DNA from: Parietaria judaica
Lineage: Eukaryota; Streptophyta; Magnoliopsida; Rosales; Urticaceae
DNA length: 64,000 bases
Direction: 5' to 3'
Assembly: GCA_954871525.1 (NCBI GenBank)
Contig: OX940862.1
Span: 37,626,232-37,690,231, forward strand
Within the stretch, counting starts at the first letter, position 1; each line of letters starts with the position of its first letter. Below the pieces are notes generated by a model that was given only the letters and a program-made list of their open reading frames with translations, did no database searches and was not told the origin of the DNA. This document shows, piece by piece, positions 56,081 through 64,000 of the stretch. A program made the position numbers and the translations under genes.

Positions 56081-59000
56081 ATGAAGTTTGTGAGTGCCAT
56101 CATTCTTCGTTTCCGTTACTTCAATCGTGTCTTTCATCTAACGCATTCACCTTCAACGCCATTGTTGCAGACTTGTTTGAGTAAAGGTGGGGGCTTCACC
56201 TTCCCGCCCTGTCAGATCCTCAACGTTTGCGGATTTAGGGTTTTGATCGACGTTCCATTGGACCTCTCCGCTCTCTCCATCTTTTCTCCGATTCCTTCAA
56301 GTGGCTTCGAAACCGCGAATTTGATTCACGCAGAGCCGTACTACAAGACTGTGAAGAGCTTGCACTTGTGGAACGTCTCGTTCATAGATGTTGTTCTTAT
56401 CTCGAGACCAATGGGTATTCTTGGCCTCCCATTTCTTACCCGAATGAAGGGCTTCTCGGCTAAGGTACGGCCTTGGTTTTCGAAATCCGATGAAGCTTAC
56501 GCCTCAAGGCGAGATTCGCAGAAAACGCCTCTGTGGATTCTATGATTTTAGGACTTGTAATTCGTAAATTAATAATTTTTCTGTAGAATTATGTGTTATA
56601 TGAAATGTATGTTTAGGAGAAAATCCGGAACCAACACTGAGGGTTTCGGATTTGAAAATGCGTGATATCCGGATACAACGCCAATTTTATTTGAGTTGTT
56701 CAATTGAAGATCATAAGGCCCATTTTAAATAGCCGTTATAATTTTAAAAATGTAAGAAATCCGGAATCATCAATCCGATTCCGGATTTTCCCGGAAATGG
56801 GTAAACCCGGAACCAGCATTCTGGTTCCGCCTGCATCGACGGGGTTCCAACTTAAGACTTTCTTGCAACTTGGTTTTGATAGTTTCTATATCTTGGTGGG
56901 TCAGATTTATCTAACTGAAGCCACTGCTAAACTGGGGAGGCTTATGTTGGAAGACCTTTTGGCGATGCATATGGAATTCAGACAGATTTACGGAGCCGAG
57001 TTGTCAGAATTCCCGCAATGGATGAAATGGGACGACCTCGATCGTCTTCCTTCGTCGCTGAAGGAGATAGCTATGGGGAACGACGGAGGCGATTTGGGTT
57101 GTTGGATGCCATTATTCAGGTGATTTTACAAAGCTTTTTTGTTTTTTTTCATCTAATATGTAAATAAGTAATTGACAGTGATGCCTCTTGGATTTTGCAT
57201 GTTGGTGCATTTTCCCCTTGGACTTTAGCTTTTATAGTAGTGTCCCCTATATTTTTTAAAAGTACTACATTGCCCTCTATTGTTAAAAAGGGTAAGAAAT
57301 TTAACTTGCACGCAAGGTATTTTCATCAATTTTATTATTTTTCTCCAATAAATTGGGACTTTTATCATAAAATTTATTGAATGGTTTAACAATCGTGACT
57401 CATTGATTGTTTCACAAAAGACTTGTCATATGTTCGGTAATTAATTGACAAAAATGATCTTGTTCGGTTATTAATTGACAAAATTACCTTCAAGTATGTC
57501 ATATGTTCGCTCATAAGTTAACAATTTTCATGATCTAAAACGTATAGGTGGTAGTGTGCTATTTTTAAGAGCATAAATTAAGGGGCATTGCTGCCAAATT
57601 TAGATTTTAGGAGCGAACCCCATCAACATGCAAACTTCCGGGGCATTCTTGCCAATCACTCTTATCATATTTCACTCATAGCTAGTTCTTCTAAAGAGGA
57701 ATGTAATAGCTCTCAGTGCAGTTGATGTGGAGGACTGCATGAAGAAGGTTCACTCGCTTAAATATGCCGAAGAAACTTGCTACAACGGCACATTGATTTT
57801 AAAACCCCTCAGTTCAGGCTTAGAAATCGGTGCTTGTAACTGGGCAATAAGTACTCCAAAAGAGGACATTTCGGTAATTTCGAGCTCAATCTTCTCTTCT
57901 GGGCACGCCATGGATTTTGATTACCGTGCTCTCGAAGGCAATGATTTGATTATATATTCATATTCCCAACCTGTACATGACATGGATGACGCAGAGAATG
58001 AATCAGACGTTGATTTAAGCTCTAAAGATCCACCTTCTCCCAGGTATCCTCCGTTTCTTACTTCGACGTTTTCGGTATTATAAGTTAACATCTCATTCTT
58101 ATTCTCTTAAACTTTAAAACTCGGTGAATCATACAGATCGTTGGTTTTGGCGGATGATCATTCTGAGGAAAGTGATAAGCTATCGTTTATATGCTCCTGT
58201 GCTGTTGATGCTGTCAAAGCCGGCGGTTCGGTACTTGTTCCCGTTACTCGACTTGGAGTTATTCTGCTGCTTTTGGAACAAATATCAGCTTCACTAGATT
58301 CTTCAAACTTGCAGGTACATATTGATTCTCTTTAACCCCTTCAAACCCTAGCCAAATAGCGAGGAGGTGATTTTTATTTTCGTAGGTTCCTATATACTTT
58401 ATTTCTTCTGTGGCTGAAGAACTATTGGCTTATACGAACGTGATACCGGAGTGGCTCTCTAGAGAGAGGCAAGAAAAGGTACCCATAAAGCTATTTGCTA
58501 AGTAGTTTCCGTTACTATTAATGGCTCGTTTTTACTAATGAGTCTCATTGTGTTTGTAACACTCAAAGCTGCTTTTTCTTTTTGTTTTGTTTTTCAGCTG
58601 TTTACTGGTGAGCCTCTATTTGGCCATGTGTCGCTTGTGGAAGAGAAAAAGCTTCACGTCTTTCCTGCAGTTCATTCACCACAATTGATGTAAGTTCCTC
58701 TCACATGGTATCGATGGTACTATATATATACTGTGGGCCAGACAGACCCGACCCTTAAACTCATTAAAATCTTGATAGACCGCTAGGGCATTAATGGTTT
58801 TTGTGTTTATTGGGGCCTTTTGGGTTTTTTTTTTTTTTTTTATGGATTTTTGGGATTTTGGGCTGGGCCGGGGCAGCAATATCGATACCACTAACTGTAT
58901 ACTTGTTAATTGCGCGTAAATATTTTAAAAATCCTCTAGTATTTTTTTCTATCTGAAGCATCAAATTGTTGCATAAGGAATTTAGAATTAGGTGTTTAGT

Positions 59001-60849
59001 TTGAGTTTGTGGTTTGATTATGAAATTCAGATTATTTGAATATGTCATCTTAATTAAATAATTCCATTTAGCTTGGTTAATTATGTTTTAAAGGTTTATT
59101 TTAATTGGGTCCGATCCGGCCGATTAGGTTGTTATCCTTGCTCTACTGAAAAGAGTTAGTCAATAACCATTCGTAAATTTTGGTCATTCTTTTTCTCAAA
59201 AGAGTAGAGATCGGGCTTGTTGAAGATCAGGTGAAGCTCTTATTTTCTGAGATATATTTTGAGACGTGTCATATTCTTGTTATAAACCAATTTGGTAAAT
59301 CAGTTGTTTGCATTCGGATATTTTACGTTTTCCATAGAAAGAGTTGGCAGGAACCGTGCATAGTATTTGCCCCGAGTTATAGTTTAAGGCTTGGCCCTGC
59401 TGTTCATTTCCTTCGCCTTTGGTGCGGAGATCAGAACTCTCTTCTTGTTCTTGAGGTGCTAACATACTCTCTACACTCCATCATATACTCGGGATTTTTA
59501 TCGGCTAGGCTGTATGCTAGCATAACTCATGGGACAATTAAGCTAACACCAAACTTGGAACTGGGCGGTATACGATTTTTTGCAGAATGAAATGGACGGT
59601 GAGCTGGCACTTCTTCCATATAAGCCCATGGAGATGAAGATTCTTCAATGCTCCTTTTTATCCGGGATAAAGTACTGTTCTTAACGACTCAACACTTTAT
59701 CAGTTTTGTGTTTTTGCTTCTCATGTTGCCAGAACTTCGTAACATCTTGTTGCCTCTGTGTTCGTCGTGGGAAACATGATAGTTATTAGCTACGCCTTTT
59801 GTACTTGTCGTGCTGTTTCAGTTTCCCCTCTTTTTGTATTCGTGGCACTTTCCTCTTTAAACGTGCAAATTGAACCAATTTCGCCTCTAATCGTTGAAAA
59901 ATTGACGGGTTTTGTCAAAATTTAAATCAAGTGCAATGGGCATGCAGGTATATTTATGATTATTATTATATTTAGTTTGTGCTTTGCTTGACTTGAAATA
60001 TGACTGAAACCATTGATTTTTACAATGAAAATATAGAGGAACTTGTTTCAATTTATAAGTTCTTAGTGGAGATAGCTAAAAGAAATTCGGGAAAAAATCT
60101 GAAACGCCTCAATTATTCAGGGGGCATTATTGAAAATTACTTAAATTTTTTAAGGACATTTTGATAATTTAGTGACCGGGAATTCTTCACTCGAATGCAG
60201 GACGAAAAAAGTTCAACCACTGTTGGAACTACTGCAACCGAAAAGAGTATTGGTAATTTCTAAATTCTTTTCTACAGTTACCCACGCTCCTCGTTTTCCT
60301 TTTCTTACACTCTTACCACTTTCTTCAATACAGTTTCCCGGTGCTCTCAAGAACACTTGTCTCCCGAGATCACTGCCATTCCCAGTCATGCACTACAACG
60401 AAAACCAAACGTTCAGCGTAAAAGCGAAACTGAGGAGCTCAGAGATACAGATTCCGATGAACTTGGCCTCTCAGTTTCCATTCAAGAAGCTCAAACACCA
60501 GATCAGCGTTACAAGGTTAAAGGGCGATCTCGTCATTGCTCATGGAAAACATCGATTGCTCTCCACGAGATCGAACGAACAGAAAGACTCGAAATGTGGG
60601 CCCGCTCTTCTCTGGGGAACGCCTGATATCAAGACTCTTCTCGCTGCTCTTTTGAAAATGGGGATCAAAGGAACTTTGGAAGCTCAGAAAACGGTTCAGG
60701 AATCAGATGCGGTCGCTTTGGTACGAATCGACGAACCGGGTAACGCTCACATACGAATCTATGAAAGTAGTAGTGTAATTACAACAAGGGACGAAAGTTT
60801 AGCCTCCAATATTGCAGATGCTCTTTGTGGTGTTCTGGTTGGTATTTAG
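56081..60849 (+). CDS. INTS9: Integrator complex subunit 9 homologue (INTS9/RC-74)
   Basis: Eleven coding exons with GT/AG junctions that keep one frame: 56081-56089, 56171-56464, 56905-57119, 57717-58043, 58137-58314, 58386-58478, 58598-58689, 59338-59455, 59586-59671, 60201-60252 and 60334-60849 (stop TAG). The product is about 659 residues, close to the about 700 of Arabidopsis INTS9. It opens MKF|TCLSKGGGF, has LIDVPLDLSAL where a Cys is usual after LID, then SLHLWNVSFIDVVLIS, LGLPFLTRM, CYNGTLILKPLSSGL, VFAPSYSLRLGPAVHFL and LLKMGIKGT. This is the metallo-beta-lactamase/beta-CASP fold of INTS9, the catalytically inactive partner of INTS11 in the nuclear Integrator complex (snRNA 3'-end processing, transcription attenuation). 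The 9-bp first coding exon (MKF) is notable. No disabling mutation seen. Confidence 0.9.
57167..57660. mobile_element. MITE in intron 3 of the INTS9-like gene
   Basis: About 50-bp imperfect terminal inverted repeats: the left end has AGTAATTGACAGTGATGCC and TTTGCATGTTGG; the right end is the complement of AGTGATTGGCAAGAATGCC and TTTGCATGTTGATG. Total about 494 bp. Long inverted ends suggest a Mutator-like or similar MITE. The TSD is unclear. It ends about 55 bp before the exon 4 acceptor. Confidence 0.6.
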
Positions 60850-62270
60850 AGGGCAGAATATATTGTTCTGGTATTTTTAACCAAATGTAAACCATTGAGA
60901 TTTGAGCATGTAAATATCTTTTTTCTTTACGTATTTTAGGAATCCGTGGCAAAAATACCCAAAAGATAAATGAATGGCAATAATTCGAGGGTTTTTTTTT
61001 TTTTTTTTTTTTTTGTCGCGGTCGATTGTTAAAATCGTAAAATATACCCATTTGGGTATTTAGAATTTATATTTGTGACAACAAATATTCGCTGTGATAA
61101 GCCACCTCTTTAACTTAAGTATTTTAGCCTCAAATATTCCTTTTTAACTCTTTTTGCTGTATATTTTTCTATCATTACTTCGTCATTCTTTATCGTATTA
61201 ATTTTGTTTATTTGTAATTTAACTGATACAGCCTCGATAAGTTATTTGGGCTATAGATATAGAAATTTTAAGATATTTTTATACGAACGCGAAATTGAAA
61301 TTTTGATGTCTTACTTAGTAACGTTGAAAAAAAACAAATTTAGTTATGAAAACACATAAAGAGGAAGTATTCTTCAAGTTTTGCCATACAAAGAGGAAAG
61401 AAAAATATTTAAAATAGTTTATCACGGAAAGAACTGAAACACAAACAAATAAATTATGAGTCCTAAAATACTGAGAGTAATGATATGGTAATACCAATGA
61501 ATATCAACTTGGAATAATATTGATTAAAACTGTGAATAACATCGAAGAGTATCCCTTTTAATAAGGATAATCTAGGGCTGGAAATGGGTTTGAGTCAACT
61601 TATATTATATTTTATGTTCGTTTTAGTAGAATGTTACTAAAAATAACGAGTCTATACAACGAAATTTAATTAGACACGATTAAGGAACGATATATGTATT
61701 TTATACATTTATGTATACTGAACATATGTAAAAGAATTATGTAATCAATAAATATAATATTGCTATTTAATTCTAAAATCTTAAACTATTTACCAATATT
61801 AAGTACATCACCTCACGAGAATAGAATAATATATATAAATCGAAAGAAGTTGTATAAAAGTACTTATCCCGAGCGAGCGGGTAGGAAATGAATTATTTTT
61901 TCCTTTAATGGTAATATGATCAATTAAATGGGTCAAACGGGCCAACAACGAGCTTATAAACATGTCAAACACGTATAGCATGAACACGACCGCGACCCGA
62001 ATTTCGACCTCTACTATGAATATCGTATATCCAGAGACAAAGATCCAAAGAACCCAAGGAAATCTCTAGCAAACATTGATATGGTATATAACTATATATG
62101 CTATGTAAAAAAGAAAATACAGGCTTAAATTCTCAGTTACTTTTATTAGTTCACACTTCACAGGTATGTTACTGAAAGTACTCAGAAGCATCAACACTTG
62201 GTGTTTTAGCACCTCAGACTCAATAAAAAATCGCCATTGTCGTATGCCTTTTCGACGGAATTCCGATCGG
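60850..62270. other. 3' flank of the INTS9-like gene and intergenic DNA
   Basis: The 3' UTR of the INTS9-like gene probably occupies the first few hundred bases. A T-run of about 24 lies at 60991-61014. The remainder is AT-rich without a recognised gene; the 3' UTR of the minus-strand gene below probably occupies the right end. Confidence 0.4.
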
Positions 62271-63296
62271 TTAGACGTCAGTAATGCTTAAATGCGGAAT
62301 TATCAGGAAGACCCAAGATCTGTCATCAGGAAATGGATCTGCCTTTGCAAGAAAATAATCTGTTCATGGAAAGTGTTCCAACATTAGAACTTAAGAGGAC
62401 ACCAAACCATTTAAAACGGGTAATTTGCGGAGCTGAGCCCCTGAATTTATCGTGTTATCACAGTTTTTCTGATTTATGAACTGTACCAATTATCTCTCTA
62501 ACCATTAAACAATCAGACTTGTGGGGAACATTTTAGTATATTTATGATGAAAATATGTACGACGAAACACCTCAGAAGAGAAATAGCGACGAGACGACAA
62601 GTTTGAATGACATTGTTTATAATTATTCTTTAAATTATTGAATGATTAAATGCTCCGAGATTTTCCAAAGGCTTGTCTCGTGCCCGAGGCTTTATGAGGT
62701 TTGTTCTCAGGTTTCGCATCCTAATTTCACATAGGACAATAAAATAGCCAACAAGTGGAAGAAAGTGAAAGAATAAAAACCTCTTCTTGAAGCAAAGTTG
62801 GGAAGCATTCGGCAGCAGTGAGACCAATGATTTCTCCGCGAAGCTTCTCCTCTTTGATTCCGGACCAAGTCTTCTCCGGCAGAGCCAGCAAAAGTATGGT
62901 TAGAACGTCGCCTGTTGAGGGGTGAATTCCTCTACAACCGCCTTCATCCACTGAACACAGACTGGCTGGCCCGCCTCGCCACGAGGGCACGAGCACATCG
63001 ATGCCTTGTTCTGAGCCGTTCGTTGTCACGGTCCCCGAGACAACTGTCACAGGCTTTTCACCGTCGTTGCCCTTCAAAAGTTTAATGTTGGTGTTCTTGC
63101 AGCAATATTCGTTTTCCGAGCAATATTTCGTGCCCAAAGCTTGAGCTCCTTGGCAACAAATGCTTGCAGCGATCTCGGGTAATCCGTTGCTTTTGTTTGA
63201 GCATTTGGTTTCTTTGCAAATGGTACTTTGGTAAGTCAACCACTTGGAAACATGGTTGGAGAGTTCAGTGTCTCTTACAAGTTGCAGCACCTCCTC
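62271..63296 (-). CDS. Unidentified minus-strand gene, last two coding exons (5' part outside or unresolved)
   Basis: Penultimate exon 63296-62781 (516 nt): preceded by acceptor TTTTCAG, it runs open from [20 protein letters not shown] to [10 protein letters not shown] and ends at donor GAG|GTTTTT, phase 0. Terminal exon 62342-62271, acceptor TTGCAAAG, reads [18 protein letters not shown] and ends at TAA (62273-62271). The 172-codon exon is Cys-rich in the middle ([21 protein letters not shown]) and has a Gly-rich conserved-looking block ([19 protein letters not shown] and [11 protein letters not shown]). There is no signal peptide or obvious membrane span in these exons. I do not recognise the family. 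A further exon ending upstream at about 63620 (LVEFVSRHLVESVRLATEKRF, after acceptor TTTCAG) is possible but its donor is unclear. Confidence 0.6.
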
Positions 63297-64000
63297 CTGA
63301 AAAGTGGATCTTATAACTTCAGGTTCAGATTAATGGGAATTCTATTTATTATTCACATGTGTCATAAATTACCTATTTGAATCCTAGTACTTAGGATTTT
63401 TTTTTTTTTTTTTTTTTTAACTGTTTCTGATAATCTCTGCATAATCTTAGGGATAAGATTCTAATAGGAACCAAAAAATAAACAAATATTCGTGGGCCGA
63501 CGGGAATTCAACACAACGGTAAATTCCCTAAAACTGTTTCTGATTAACAATTGTCACAAAACGTTTTTCCGTAGCAAGGCGAACACTCTCTACAAGATGT
63601 CTTGAAACAAACTCTACTAGCTGAAACATGAGAAGCCAAATAATATGTATAATCCCACTCTAAGAGAAGAAAAAAACCCAAATACCCCTATCAAAGCCAA
63701 AAGACAAATAAGGACATCCTACCAAGGCTAAGTGTGAGGACTCGGAATAGAAATCCAAGAGAAAGTAGAACATTTTAAACGTAACTCTGGTTTCTAATAT
63801 GAGTGTTGGTTCGGAAAACTCTCCCAATAAAATTCTATAGGAAATTCCACTAATCGAATAGACGGCTAAAACAAATTTATGCATCTACATATAGGATTAG
63901 AAACTTCATCACTTATTTATTGTAAAATACCCCAAACTCCCCTATTAACATAAGAGAATAATAAAAATAAATAATTCAAAACTGATTCCTATTTAGCGGT
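63297..64000 (-). other. Intron(s) and possible upstream exon of the minus-strand gene
   Basis: It contains a T-run (about 63399-63418) and AT-rich intron-like sequence. About 63545-63620 could be a coding exon (open on the minus strand, acceptor side clear). Nothing firm beyond 63620. Confidence 0.3.

Noticed and set aside
62271..63296. Sucrase/ferredoxin-like protein for the right-edge gene
   Set aside because: The CCQG segment looked suggestive, but the family's HxGGHKYxGNV block is absent.

Overview
The window looks like plant nuclear DNA, probably from a eudicot. It has an intron-rich homologue of the Integrator subunit INTS9, plant-type Ty3/Gypsy elements with a dual RNase H, copia-type solo LTRs and several hAT-like MITEs. 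Single-copy DNA is AT-rich; the large retrotransposons stand out as GC-rich blocks. No bacterial genes, CRISPR arrays, rRNA or tRNA genes were recognised.

Layout. 1-12118: Tat-lineage Ty3/Gypsy element (copy A) on the minus strand, its left LTR cut by the window edge and by an internal deletion. 12119-33378: an AT-rich accumulation of smaller elements: hAT-like MITEs at 12551-13189, 21876-22592 and 29165-29998; related copia-type LTRs at 13389-14025, 27029-27656 and 30359-31990 (the last split by a 996-bp solo LTR); a 2.76-kb solo LTR at 17220-19983 next to a decayed isopentenyltransferase pseudogene; a foldback MITE at 23563-23863. 33379-50708: a complete second Tat element (copy B) on the plus strand. 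50709-53433: LTR-like remnants. 53434-54927: a 1.5-kb non-autonomous LTR element on the minus strand whose single ORF encodes an unusual Tyr/Asp/Glu pentapeptide-repeat protein. 55960-60849: INTS9-like gene, 11 coding exons, apparently intact. 62271 to the right edge: 3' exons of an unidentified minus-strand gene.

The most informative system is the pair of Tat elements. Each carries sense gag-pol and, on the opposite strand near the 3' LTR, a second gene with probable introns and (in copy B) its own TATA-like motif, encoding a Transposase_28-like protein plus a coiled-coil tail. The two genes converge on a satellite-like array of a 164-bp unit: 4 units in A, 23 in B. A 16-base copy of the polypurine tract lies between pol and the array, so a PPT sequence occurs on both sides of the array/antisense-gene module. 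Both copies carry disabling mutations, so neither is predicted to be autonomous. Exon joins, TSDs and mismatch counts were worked out by eye.
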